A stretch of 64,000 nt of DNA, taken from contig NZ_JANKBI010000011.1 of NCBI RefSeq assembly GCF_024622195.1, forward strand, positions 1 through 64,000, read 5' to 3'. Of the stretch, positions 34,909 to 43,529 are shown piece by piece. Source of the DNA: Murimonas intestini (lineage in GTDB: Bacteria > Bacillota > Clostridia > Lachnospirales > Lachnospiraceae). The translations under genes and the position numbers were made by a program. Positions within the stretch are counted from its first letter, which is position 1; each line of letters opens with the position of its first letter. The notes beneath the pieces are model-generated. The model saw only the letters and a list, made by a program, of their open reading frames with translations, did not search any database and had not been told where the DNA came from.

Positions 34909-36644
34909 CTCTTCACTTCCTCCTCCGAAAGCTGTGACAGGCAGATCTCCCTGTATACCTGACAGTTTTCAAGCAGTTCTTCATGGGTGCCAAGTCCTGC
35001 CTGACGTCCGTCATCCAGTACAAGGATGCGGTCAGCATTCTTAATAGAGGCCGCCCTCTGTGAAACAATAAATACTGTCATTCCCTCTGTTCTGTCCGCT
35101 ATGGCCTGGCGGAGCCTTGCATCAGTTGCAAAATCCAAAGCCGACGCACTGTCGTCCAGGATGAGGATCTCCGGCTTCCCCACAAGCGCCCGGGCAATGG
35201 TAAGGCGCTGTTTCTGTCCTCCGGAAAAATTCTTTCCGCCCTGTGAGACCTTAGTATCCAGTCCCTCCTGTTTACTGTCCACAAAGTCCTTTGCCTGTGC
35301 GATGATCAGAGCCTCTTCTATCTCCTGATCCGTCGCCTCCGGCTTGCCCCATTTTATATTCTCACGGATGGTCCCGGAAAATAAGACAGCATTTTGGGGC
35401 ACGATGCCTACTTTTTTGCGCAGCTGTCTGTAGGTATAATCCTTCACGTCAGTTCCGTCTACACATACCGCCCCTTTAGCGGCATCATAAAATCTGGGGA
35501 TCAGGTTTATTACTGTAGACTTGCCTGAACCCGTGCCTCCTATGATACCGATAGTCTCACCCGGCATCGCTTTAAAATTAATATCTGTCAGGGATTCTTT
35601 ATTACCTTTATATGCAAATGACACGTGGTCAAATGCTACTTTGGGCACCTGTTTCCCGGCTGTGCCGGTACCAGTAACGGCTCCGCTGCCTTCCTTCATA
35701 TCCGCTTTCTGGGCGAATACTGCATTAATGCGGACTGCCGATGCTGAAGCCTTTGTAAATGTGATGATCAGGTTTGCCAGTGCTATCAGAGCCAGCAGTA
35801 TCTGTGACATATAGTTAATGAGAGCGGCCAGCTCTCCCTGAGTGATGCCTCCCATATCCACAGTCCTGCCTCCTGCCCACAGTACCAGGATGACAGCCCC
35901 GTTGATAATAATATAAGTAAGGGGATTTAAAAGCGCCGAGATACGCCCTACCAGCATTTGTATCTTCATAAGGCCGCCGCTCTCCTGCTCAAAGTCCCTC
36001 ATCTCATCCTCCTGCCTGGAAAAGGCCCTCACGACCCTCACACCGGACAGGTTTTCCCTTGTCATAAGCATGACCTTGTCAAGCCTTCCCTGTACCTTTC
36101 TGTAGATAGGTATGGACAGGAGCATGATTCCATAGATGACTACAGAAAGCACCGGAACAAGCACTAAAAAGATCAGAGCCAGCTTTACATCAATGGTAAA
36201 TGCCATGATCACTGCACCCACCACAATGAAGGGGGAGCGCAGAAACAGCCTCAGCACCAGGTTCACGCCTGCCTGGGCCTGGTTGATATCACTTGTCATC
36301 CTGGTCACCAGGGTAGATGTGCCTATCTTGTCCAGCTCTGTGTAAGACAGCCCATTAATATGAGCGAACATGTCCCTTCTCAGCTCTGTGCCGAATCCTG
36401 CCGCCGCCTTCGCGGCAAAATACTGTGCCGTAAGTGAGCAGCACAGTCCCAGCAGCCCGAAGGCTACCATGATGGCACACATTTTCAGGATATATGGTAT
36501 ATCCTGGTTCCTGATGCCCACATCGATGATCCTGGCCACCACCAGCGGCACAAGAAGCTCAAAACAGGCCTCCAGCAGCTTAAAAAGGGGGCCTATTATA
36601 CTTTCCTTCTTATAATTTTTCAGATATCTTACCAGTTTTAACAT
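34905..36644 (-). CDS. ABC exporter subunit, degenerate-site half
   Basis: A 579-residue fused permease/ATPase. Six membrane helices lie in about 15-310. Walker A GGTGSGKSTVIN and the intact signature FSGGQKQR are present, while Walker B reads LILDDSASALD, with Asp in place of the catalytic Glu. This pairs with the non-canonical signature of the partner to make one inactive ATP site, as in characterised heterodimers. GAGGAGGA precedes the ATG at 36644; the start overlaps the end of the lgt-like gene by 35 bp, so all three may be cotranscribed. Confidence 0.9.
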   Translation of the reverse strand: MLKLVRYLKNYKKESIIGPLFKLLEACFELLVPLVVARIIDVGIRNQDIPYILKMCAIMVAFGLLGLCCSLTAQYFAAKAAAGFGTELRRDMFAHINGLSYTELDKIGTSTLVTRMTSDINQAQAGVNLVLRLFLRSPFIVVGAVIMAFTIDVKLALIFLVLVPVLSVVIYGIMLLSIPIYRKVQGRLDKVMLMTRENLSGVRVVRAFSRQEDEMRDFEQESGGLMKIQMLVGRISALLNPLTYIIINGAVILVLWAGGRTVDMGGITQGELAALINYMSQILLALIALANLIITFTKASASAVRINAVFAQKADMKEGSGAVTGTGTAGKQVPKVAFDHVSFAYKGNKESLTDINFKAMPGETIGIIGGTGSGKSTVINLIPRFYDAAKGAVCVDGTDVKDYTYRQLRKKVGIVPQNAVLFSGTIRENIKWGKPEATDQEIEEALIIAQAKDFVDSKQEGLDTKVSQGGKNFSGGQKQRLTIARALVGKPEILILDDSASALDFATDARLRQAIADRTEGMTVFIVSQRAASIKNADRILVLDDGRQAGLGTHEELLENCQVYREICLSQLSEEEVKR

Positions 36645-37404
36645 TTCTCCTCCTCATAATCAAAAGTACTGCTGTCACTCCCGCCAGAATCCCCAGGCTG
36701 ATCCACTGAGATGTGGAAAGCCCCCAGAATATCCCCCTCTGCGCATCATCAAAGCGGAAAAATTCCAGTATAAAGCGCACTGTTCCATATACTCCCAGAT
36801 AAAGAAAAACTGTATATATAGTCTTCCCTTTTTTCCATACAAATACAAATAAAACTGCCGCCAGAATGAGATTGCACACAGCTTCCGCCAGCTGTACGGG
36901 AAACAGCGGCACATCACACAGGCTGTAGGGTATATTGCGGTAGGTCACGGCAAAGGGTCCGTCATATGGTACGCCATAACAGCATCCGGCCAGATAACAT
37001 CCGATCCTCCCAAATCCGTGAACCATGGGTATCACCGGAACCACAGTCAGCAGATACTCTTTTATCCTTATCTTATGCAGCTTTGCTCCCAGCAAAAGCC
37101 CCAGAACACCTCCTGCCAGGCCTCCGTAGAACACAAAACCGCCCTGCATAAGCTGATTTAGATATTCTAACTCTAACAGCCTTTCCCAGTCAATATATTT
37201 TATATTCAGACACAGATATAAAAGCTTGGCCCCTGCCATGCCAAAAAGAAAGCAGTAAGCATACAGCAGAAGGAAATTGTCAAAAACGAGCCGGTGTCTC
37301 CTGACCAGCACAGCGCCTGCGGCCCCGGATACAAGAACACCCAGCGCTATCATGACGCCATAGCACGGCAATGTCCTTCCCAAAAATATAAAATATCCTG
37401 TCAT
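36610..37404 (-). CDS. lgt: Prolipoprotein diacylglyceryl transferase-like protein
   Basis: A 264-residue polytopic protein of the Lgt family, which transfers diacylglycerol to the lipobox cysteine of prolipoproteins in the membrane. The signature HGFGRIGCYLAGCCYG (about residues 120-136) contains the essential RIGC-type arginine and asparagine-region glycine pattern. Seven hydrophobic segments are visible. I start at the ATG at 37404 behind GGGAGG instead of 37473. It is slightly divergent from housekeeping Lgt (the GC-rich CC pair and short loops), so a second paralogue elsewhere is possible. It overlaps the ABC exporter start. Confidence 0.84.
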   Translation of the reverse strand: MTGYFIFLGRTLPCYGVMIALGVLVSGAAGAVLVRRHRLVFDNFLLLYAYCFLFGMAGAKLLYLCLNIKYIDWERLLELEYLNQLMQGGFVFYGGLAGGVLGLLLGAKLHKIRIKEYLLTVVPVIPMVHGFGRIGCYLAGCCYGVPYDGPFAVTYRNIPYSLCDVPLFPVQLAEAVCNLILAAVLFVFVWKKGKTIYTVFLYLGVYGTVRFILEFFRFDDAQRGIFWGLSTSQWISLGILAGVTAVLLIMRRRNVKTGKISEKL

Positions 37405-37577
37405 ATATCCTCCCTTTATCATGTGACCGGCAGCACATACTCCGATATATACAAAATGCTGATTTCCCGGCATAAGACACCGAACCGGAAACCAGCATTT
37501 TATAATTCAGCCAAAATCAAGAACAAGCTTGACCTTAGCCCGCCCGCTGCCCGCAAAATAAGCTGACATGGGTTATT

Positions 37578-37829
37578 CTAATACTGAGCCATCCCCACCG
37601 CGCAGCCTATGCATCCCACACATGCCACATAGAATATCAGGCAGAGAATCGTCCCGACAATGGAACACACCAGGCCGCCTGTGGCAAGCCCGGCTTTCTG
37701 CGGTTCCTTTTTTCCAATTACTGCCAGGATAATACCTACTATACCGCATATACCGCCCACCAGGCTCATGTAAGGCACAAATGCAAATACGATCGACAAG
37801 ATTCCAAGAACTAAAGATGCAACTGCCAT
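37578..37829 (-). CDS. Small DUF4190-like membrane protein
   Basis: An 83-residue protein with two long membrane segments (about residues 3-33 and 49-80) and a short basic turn (GKKEPQKAGLATGG). The pattern AVASLVLGILSIVFAFVP...GGICGIVGIILAVIGKK is typical of DUF4190 proteins. I start at the ATG at 37829 behind GGAGGG. The C-terminus is cysteine-rich (CVGCIGCAVG), which could bind a metal or form a disulfide. It follows the glutamate-synthase-like gene by 64 bp. Function unknown. Confidence 0.75.
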   Translation of the reverse strand: MAVASLVLGILSIVFAFVPYMSLVGGICGIVGIILAVIGKKEPQKAGLATGGLVCSIVGTILCLIFYVACVGCIGCAVGMAQY

Positions 37830-37893
37830 AAATTCCCTCCTGTGTTCCACATTCCTCTTCGTTTATTTGATTCCGTTATACAATACTTTATTC

Positions 37894-39360
37894 TCAGGCG
37901 TGGGATATGTCTGTAAACTCAGATATCTCCCGGCTGATGGTACACAGATCCTCCACACTCAGATCATGGATATCCCTGTGTCCTGTGATCCTGGCAAATG
38001 TCTCCAGCTCACGTTTTGTACAGTTCAGGAAGTTTGCCACTCTCTGAGCCGCCGCATCACCTTTCAGCCTGGCCCTTAAAGTCTCATCCTGTGTTGCTAT
38101 GCCCACAGGACATTTTCCGCTTCCGCAGATCCTGTACTGCTGGCAGGCCGCCGCCATCAGTCCTGCTGTCGCCACTGCAACCGCATCAGCTCCCATAGCT
38201 ATGGCTTTCGCAATATCAGAGGATACACGCAGCCCTCCTGTTATCACCAGGTCGATATCTGCCCCGTGCTCATCCAGATACTTTCTGGCTCTGGACAGGG
38301 CATAGACTGCCGGCACGCTTGTGGCGTCTCGAAGCAGCTTCGGACTAGCTCCCGTAGCTCCTCCCCTGCCGTCTATTGTTATAAAATCTGGCTTTGCAAA
38401 TATGCAGTATTCCAAATCCTTCTCAATTTTTCCCGCCGCTATCTTAATCCCGATAGGCCTTCCCTCTGATGCGTATCTGAGCTGTTCTACCAGGTCACGC
38501 AGATCTTCTTTCGTATTAATATCATGGAATTTAGACGGGCTGATCACATCCTGCCCGAGAGGCTTATTCCTGATCCTGGCTATCTCCGGAGTTACCTTAT
38601 CCCCGGGCAGATGGCCTCCCATCCCGGGCTTCGTTCCCTGCCCGATCTTGATTTCAACAGCATCAGCCTTCTGCAGGTTCTCCGGTGTCACACTGTAGAG
38701 ATTCGGCACATATTCAAAAATATACTTATCTGCAGCCTCCATCTCCTCCGGCAGAATCCCGCCCTCACCGCTGCACATGGCTGTCCCGGCCATAGCCGTG
38801 CCCCTGGCCAGCGCTACCTTCACTTCCTTGGACAAGGCGCCAAAGGACATATGTGATATGTATACCGGAGCTTCAAGAACCATAGGCTTTAAAGCATTCT
38901 TTCCTATTACGGTCCGGATATTAACCTGGGCATGCTCATCTAACGGAGGCGGATTCAGCTGCGCACCCAATATCAGTATATCGTCCCAGCCCGGCATAGG
39001 CATCTTTGTGCCCATGGCAGCTATAATAGTTTTTCCGGTCAGAGCCATCTCATGGATATCTTCCATATAGCGGCAGGACGGATCATGCCTCACATATGCG
39101 GGATCATATGCCAGGGCATCTCTCCCTGTATCCTGCAATGTCTCCGCCTTCACTGTCTCAACTGTTTCCGGGTTCACGCCATCATGTCCCGGCTCTGCGC
39201 CCTGTACACCTTTTCCGCTGTCTTCCCCAGTCTCCCTGATTCTCTCAAACATACTTGACGGATGTCCGCAGACCGGACAGTTTGTCAGTGTCTCAAATGA
39301 TTTCCCCTCTTTTTCCTCATCAAATATGAATCCGCATACACTACATTTGTATTTTGCCAT
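37894..39360 (-). CDS. Rubredoxin-like/glutamate synthase-related FMN enzyme
   Basis: A 488-residue fusion. Residues 1-40 are a rubredoxin-like iron site (C6-SV-C9 and C28-PV-C31). Residues about 60-130 are a linker. About 130-480 is the FMN-binding glutamate synthase-type domain (KPGMGGHLPGDKVTPEIARIRN; DFITIDGRGGATGASP; VITGGLRVSSDIAKA) with the cysteines of YRICGSGKCPVGIATQ near 413-428 available for an Fe-S cluster. The glutaminase domain is absent. Such archaeal-type GltB2 proteins use ammonia or accept electrons from a partner; the rubredoxin head could feed electrons to FMN. The actual substrate is not shown by the sequence. Confidence 0.85.
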   Translation of the reverse strand: MAKYKCSVCGFIFDEEKEGKSFETLTNCPVCGHPSSMFERIRETGEDSGKGVQGAEPGHDGVNPETVETVKAETLQDTGRDALAYDPAYVRHDPSCRYMEDIHEMALTGKTIIAAMGTKMPMPGWDDILILGAQLNPPPLDEHAQVNIRTVIGKNALKPMVLEAPVYISHMSFGALSKEVKVALARGTAMAGTAMCSGEGGILPEEMEAADKYIFEYVPNLYSVTPENLQKADAVEIKIGQGTKPGMGGHLPGDKVTPEIARIRNKPLGQDVISPSKFHDINTKEDLRDLVEQLRYASEGRPIGIKIAAGKIEKDLEYCIFAKPDFITIDGRGGATGASPKLLRDATSVPAVYALSRARKYLDEHGADIDLVITGGLRVSSDIAKAIAMGADAVAVATAGLMAAACQQYRICGSGKCPVGIATQDETLRARLKGDAAAQRVANFLNCTKRELETFARITGHRDIHDLSVEDLCTISREISEFTDISHA

Positions 39361-39411
39361 ACGCTTCTCCTTTCCGCATAAAAACTGTACGTTTTCTGCG
39401 TGTATAGGACT

Positions 39412-39440
39412 ATTTTAGCTTACCAGAGGGCTATTTACAA
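39412..39440 (-). promoter_or_regulatory. Promoter of the glutamate-synthase-like gene
   Basis: On the minus strand, TTGTAA (39440-39435) and TAAAAT (39417-39412) are 17 bp apart, about 50 bp upstream of the ATG at 39360, which is itself preceded by AAAGGAG. Confidence 0.6.
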
Positions 39441-39473
39441 GTACACATTATATTTATTGGAGGGTACAAAAAA

Positions 39474-39544
39474 AGCGGGTGATGGGAATCGAACCCACGT
39501 ATCCAGCTTGGAAGGCTGGTGTTCTACCATTGAACTACACCCGC
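39474..39544 (-). tRNA. tRNA-Gly (anticodon TCC)
   Basis: A 71-base cloverleaf on the minus strand. The acceptor arms GCGGGTG and CACCCGC pair fully, the anticodon loop reads CTTCCAA, giving TCC, and the T arm contains GGTTCGATTCC. CCA is not encoded. It is followed on its own strand by a run of seven T. Confidence 0.97.
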
Positions 39545-39571
39545 ATGTATATATTTATTTGTTTGAAACAG

Positions 39572-39644
<73 letters not shown>

Positions 39645-39653
39645 CTGTTCGAA

Positions 39654-39682
39654 ATACTATCATAATTTTCATTGAAACGCAA
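39654..39682 (-). promoter_or_regulatory. Promoter of the tRNA-Phe/tRNA-Gly unit
   Basis: On the minus strand, TTGCGT (39682-39677) and TAGTAT (39659-39654) are separated by 17 bp, 10 bp before the first base of tRNA-Phe. Confidence 0.65.
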
Positions 39683-39760
39683 GACCTTAATTGTACTTTT
39701 TTTTATACACGCCCGCTCTCCCCTGCTTACAATTTGCTTACATTATTTTGCGGACTTTTG

Positions 39761-39769
39761 TGTTATAAT
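39761..39769 (+). promoter_or_regulatory. Extended -10 promoter of the MurE-like gene
   Basis: TGTTATAAT (39761-39769) is a TG-N-TATAAT extended -10 box. A good -35 is not obvious at 17 bp. Transcription would begin near 39776, leaving a leader of about 310 bases. Confidence 0.5.
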
Positions 39770-40088
39770 AATTTATAATTAATCATGTTAGTACCAGATT
39801 CCAAAACATTTTTATTCTCTTACATTCATGGCCCGGCAGCAATCCACATGCTGTCAGGCCGGAAAATGGGCGGGATTTCCTCTTTTGGAGGATACTGCCG
39901 GGATTTGGCCGCCTCTTAAGAAAATATACAGTTTTTCTTAAGAATTATTCATTTTTAATTTATGCAACAGACTGCAGATATATTTACACTGTACATATAG
40001 CATAGGGCCGCTGAAATGGCCGTTACTATTAATTACATTTATTTTTTCCAATATCCGCCGGTTCGGATTTGGAGGGGGAGAGTACATC
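39770..40088 (+). other. Long structured leader of the MurE-like gene
   Basis: No ORF is supported. On the transcribed strand there are at least three inverted repeats: GGCC..GGCAGCA with TGCTG..GGCC (about 39830-39860), TTCCTC/GAGGA around TTTT (about 39874-39890), and CTTAAGAAAA/TTTTCTTAAG (39915-39942). A 16-bp segment (40015-40030) matches the edge of a dispersed repeat at 32995-33010. This could be a regulatory leader or simply a repeat insertion; no known riboswitch class is recognised. Confidence 0.4.
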
Positions 40089-41615
40089 ATGAATCACACA
40101 TTACGGCAATATTTTGTTTTATTAAAAAATGCAGGACTTGTGAAGGATTATGAGCTTTATGGAAGAGAAGAACTTGCAGTAAAAAATATGACTTATGATT
40201 CAAAACGTCCCGTAGAGGGCGGAATCTTCATCTGCAAGGGACAGAATTTTAAGAAAGAATATCTTCAGGACGCAGTTATGCGTGGAGCTGTATGCTACGT
40301 GAGTGAAAATGACTATGAGCTGGAAGGACAAGTTCCTTACATCCTGGTCAAAGACATACGCAAGGCCATGCCCATTCTTGGAAACTTTTTTTATGGGGAA
40401 CCTTCTAAAGAACTGAGCCTGATCGGCATAACAGGAACAAAGGGCAAGACAACAACAGCCCATTACATACAGGCTATTTTTAACGAATATCTGGATGACT
40501 GCGGTGAGAAAGGGATTGGCTTATTCTCATCTGTCACTACATATGACGGCGTGGAAAAAACTCCCTCCCTCATGACCACACCGGAATCCCTTGAGCTGCA
40601 GCGTCATTTCAGAAATGCTGCAGATTCAGGCCTCCGCTACGTGGCAATGGAGGTTTCCAGCCAGGCTCTTAAATACCACAGGGTGGACAATCTCACATAC
40701 GATGTGGGTGTGTTCCTGAACATCTCGGAAGACCATATCAGCCCATGTGAACATGAAGATTTTGAAGACTACTTCAGCTCCAAGCTTTCCATCTTCAAGC
40801 AGACAAAAACAGCATGCGTCAATACAGACAGCGCCAATGCAGACAGGATAGTCAAAGCCGCCAGACTGGCCCATGAGACTGTCACCTTCGGCACGACAGG
40901 GAATCCTGACATATATGGCTACAATATCCAGACACACAACGGCCAAATATCCTTCCATGTAAAATGTGACCGCTTTAATAAGACCTTCCGGCTGGCCATG
41001 CACGGGCTTTTCAATATAGAGAATGCTCTGGCCGCCATAGCCACTGCCTACGTTTACAAGATCCCTGTTAAATATATGGTGGCAGGACTGGCAAATGTTA
41101 AAGTGGACGGACGCATGGAGCAGTATACATGCGAAGAGGAACGCATCACGGCCATTGTGGATTATGCGCACAACCGTCTGAGCTTTGAGAGACTCTTTGA
41201 CTCTGTACTTATTGAATACCCGGGCTACAAGATAGTTTCCGTATTTGGCTGCCCGGGCGGAAAAGCCTACAACAGGAGACGGGACCTGGGACTGATAGCC
41301 GGACTTTTTTCCAAACAGGTCTATCTCGTGGCGGATGATCCGGGCACGGAAAATGCCAGGGCCATCGCTGATGAGATCGGCAAGTACATGGATATCGTGG
41401 GCTGTCCCTATGAGTTTGTGGATGACAGGGGCGAGGCCATACGCAGGGCTATCGCTGAAGCTGACGAGAACACAGTTGTATTAGTCCTTGGCAAGGGAAA
41501 TGAAGGCCACCAGAAATATGGAGATCTGACATATCCGTATCCCAGCGACAGTGAATTCGTTAAACAGGGGATCGGGCAGCGCAAAAAGAATGTCCGTGTT
41601 CAGGTAGCGCTGTAA
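40089..41615 (+). CDS. MurE-like Mur ligase with atypical substrate motif
   Basis: A 508-residue Mur ligase, closest in layout to MurE, which adds the third amino acid to UDP-MurNAc-L-Ala-D-Glu in the cytoplasm. The N-terminal substrate domain (NMTYDSKRPVEGGIFICKG), P-loop GITGTKGKTTT (about 112-122), EVSSQAL (about 198), carbamylated-lysine region SSKLSIF and C-terminal domain are present. The motif that normally tells the third amino acid (DNPR for diaminopimelate, DDPN for lysine) reads DDPGTEN here, near residue 415. It may be a second MurE-type ligase with another substrate. GGAGGGGGAG precedes the ATG. It stands alone between the leader and a strong terminator. Confidence 0.85.
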   Translation: MNHTLRQYFVLLKNAGLVKDYELYGREELAVKNMTYDSKRPVEGGIFICKGQNFKKEYLQDAVMRGAVCYVSENDYELEGQVPYILVKDIRKAMPILGNFFYGEPSKELSLIGITGTKGKTTTAHYIQAIFNEYLDDCGEKGIGLFSSVTTYDGVEKTPSLMTTPESLELQRHFRNAADSGLRYVAMEVSSQALKYHRVDNLTYDVGVFLNISEDHISPCEHEDFEDYFSSKLSIFKQTKTACVNTDSANADRIVKAARLAHETVTFGTTGNPDIYGYNIQTHNGQISFHVKCDRFNKTFRLAMHGLFNIENALAAIATAYVYKIPVKYMVAGLANVKVDGRMEQYTCEEERITAIVDYAHNRLSFERLFDSVLIEYPGYKIVSVFGCPGGKAYNRRRDLGLIAGLFSKQVYLVADDPGTENARAIADEIGKYMDIVGCPYEFVDDRGEAIRRAIAEADENTVVLVLGKGNEGHQKYGDLTYPYPSDSEFVKQGIGQRKKNVRVQVAL

Positions 41616-41633
41616 AAACATGGCTTTAAAAAG

Positions 41634-41678
41634 GCCGGATTTTCAGAGATATACACTTATCCTCTCTGAAAATCCGGC
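41634..41678. terminator. Bidirectional terminator after the MurE-like gene
   Basis: GCCGGATTTTCAGAGA (41634-41649) pairs perfectly over 16 bp with 41663-41678 around a 13-base loop. TTTC follows on the plus strand and UUUUUA-type bases follow on the minus strand (AAAA at 41629-41632). It serves the convergent genes on both sides. Confidence 0.85.
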
Positions 41679-41719
41679 TTTCTTCATGCAAATATGCAAT
41701 ACATATCCGCTTCCTGTCC

Positions 41720-42226
41720 TTATTTATGGTAATAGAGCCTGCATATCTCATCACCTTTGGCGATGGATTTCAAAAGCTTCAGCTTCCCGCCGTATGCCTC
41801 TCCGATCCCGTGGTCACCGCACATGGCAATGTCGCAGAGGACGGCAATCTGCTCGTCTGTACAGCCTGCCTTCTGCCATGCCTTTACCAGCGGACAGTAA
41901 TGAAAATCAATAGCCAGCACATCATCTGTGCTCTTTCTTATTTTCATCTCAAAAACCCACTGGGCCGGTTTTGTGAACAGCTGCTTTCTCAGCCCTTTAA
42001 AGCTGTCCGTACCGCCCTTTTTAACGAGATCGGCCCCCTGCCCCTGCCCGCATCTGCGGATCGCGGCACTGCCGAACTCCTCCCAGGAAAGCCCTCTTTT
42101 TCCCGCCTCATCGCAGAGCAGGTAAAGCCAGGCAGCCCTCTGCTCCAGCTGCCCCCTTACGGCCTGGATCAGGGCGTTTTTAATCTTTGGTTCATTGTGG
42201 ATCCTTGACACATGTAGTTCTGACAT
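41720..42226 (-). CDS. L-2-amino-thiazoline-4-carboxylate hydrolase-like protein
   Basis: A 168-residue protein of the ATC-hydrolase family. The diagnostic segment is near the C-terminus: FHYCPLVKAWQKAGCTDEQI, then CGDHGIGEAYGGKLKLLKSI. In Pseudomonas the family hydrolyses a thiazoline on the way to cysteine; in Clostridia most members are uncharacterised and conserve the cysteines, suggesting metal or sulfur chemistry. AGGAGG precedes the ATG. It is convergent with the MurE-like gene and 81 bp downstream of the radical SAM gene, possibly cotranscribed with it. Confidence 0.82.
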   Translation of the reverse strand: MSELHVSRIHNEPKIKNALIQAVRGQLEQRAAWLYLLCDEAGKRGLSWEEFGSAAIRRCGQGQGADLVKKGGTDSFKGLRKQLFTKPAQWVFEMKIRKSTDDVLAIDFHYCPLVKAWQKAGCTDEQIAVLCDIAMCGDHGIGEAYGGKLKLLKSIAKGDEICRLYYHK

Positions 42227-42307
42227 ATTTGTTTCCTCCTTTTTTATATTTCACAAAAATGCAAAGGCTGTATCAGTTCAAAAACATCCCGCGTTCTTGA
42301 AGACAGA

Positions 42308-43225
42308 TCAGACTCCTTCATAATTAAAGTCCGGTATGAAGCTCTCTTTCGCAGCCTCCCCTTCCTGTGTAAACCCGTTTTCTATCCCGATCTCCAGGCA
42401 GAAATCTATTACCTTCTCATATTCCCTGGCTGTCAGCCTCCTGGACAGTTCAGGATATTCCTTCGCCCATTCCATGGGAGTGTACTGGTTCATGATGCTG
42501 ATATAGATGGTGTCGCCGTATGTCTCATGAAGATATCTGAGCACTTCCTTTGAGTCCCTTGTATGTCCGGGAAGGATCATATGGCGCACTATAACTCCTT
42601 TTTTCATCATTCCTTCTCCGTCAAAGACCGGCGTACCCGTCTGGCGTACCATCTCTGCCAGGGCCTCCTTTGCGCAGAAGCTGTACTCCTTCACTCCCGA
42701 ATATTTCCAGGCCAGGTCATCGTCCATATATTTAAAGTCAGGCAGATAAATATCCACCCAGCCCTCCAGCATACGGACAGTTTCAGCCCGTTCATAGCCG
42801 CTGGAATTATAGACAACCGGTACTGCAAGGCCATTTTCCCTGGCCAGTTTAAGAGCCTCGATCACCTGGGGCACATAATGTCCGGCAGTCACCAGGTTGA
42901 TATTGGCGGCATTTTTTTCCTGCAGTTCAATAAAGATCTCCGCCAGCCTCTCTATAGTCACTTCCCTGCCTATCTGCCCCGAAGCTATAGGACGGTTCTG
43001 GCAGAAAACGCATCCCATGGAACACCCTGAGAAAAATACTGTGCCGGATCCCTGTATGCCTGATATACATGGCTCCTCCCACATGTGCAGCCCGGCTCTG
43101 GCCAGCTGTACGGCGCTGTCTTCATGGCAGGCGCCTTTTCTGCCTGCATTCCTGTCTGCATGGCACCGGCGCGGGCAGAGCGTGCAGTCATCCATAGCTT
43201 TTGATTTTGTGACCCAATCCTGCAT
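42308..43225 (-). CDS. PflA/PflX-like radical SAM protein
   Basis: A 305-residue radical SAM protein of the COG1313 type. An N-terminal Cys cluster (CTLCPRRC at about 15-22, then GACHE) is followed by the SAM cluster motif CSMGCVFCQN (Cx3Cx2C, about 68-77). The barrel continues with YNSSGYE, DIYLPDFKYMDD, HMILPGHTRDS and SIMNQYTP, all diagnostic. Function is unproven, but relatives resemble activating enzymes of glycyl radical systems. No glycyl radical enzyme lies nearby, so no partner is proposed. The ATG at 43225 follows GGGAGG at slightly wide spacing. Confidence 0.88.
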   Translation of the reverse strand: MQDWVTKSKAMDDCTLCPRRCHADRNAGRKGACHEDSAVQLARAGLHMWEEPCISGIQGSGTVFFSGCSMGCVFCQNRPIASGQIGREVTIERLAEIFIELQEKNAANINLVTAGHYVPQVIEALKLARENGLAVPVVYNSSGYERAETVRMLEGWVDIYLPDFKYMDDDLAWKYSGVKEYSFCAKEALAEMVRQTGTPVFDGEGMMKKGVIVRHMILPGHTRDSKEVLRYLHETYGDTIYISIMNQYTPMEWAKEYPELSRRLTAREYEKVIDFCLEIGIENGFTQEGEAAKESFIPDFNYEGV

Positions 43226-43529
43226 ATATAAAACCTGCCTCCCTCTGTACTGTTATTTTACAGCTGCACTGCGTTCTCACAGTCTGTGGCATTTACTGCA
43301 TAGGCCAGCTGAATGATTATTTTTCATTATACTATATTTTACTGGCTCTGACTAAACTTTTTATCTTTTCTGGTTCACTACAACTGAAAATTATTTCAAT
43401 CCATATTTCCAGCCCATATATCAGTTAAATTTTTATTCCATCCACTTCACTTTTTTAATCTTATGCTGTATAATAAAAGAACATACGTTTCAGCAATCTT
43501 TACAGTTTATGAATTTCGAGGTACCGCTT
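43226..43529. other. Divergent intergenic region before rarA
   Basis: No gene seen. It separates the leftward radical SAM gene from rightward rarA and carries a rarA promoter (43446-43474). The rest is AT-rich with no clear hairpin or repeat. Confidence 0.6.
43446..43474 (+). promoter_or_regulatory. rarA promoter
   Basis: TTCACT (43446-43451) and the consensus -10 TATAAT (43469-43474) are separated by 17 bp, about 55 bp before the preferred start at 43530. Confidence 0.65.
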
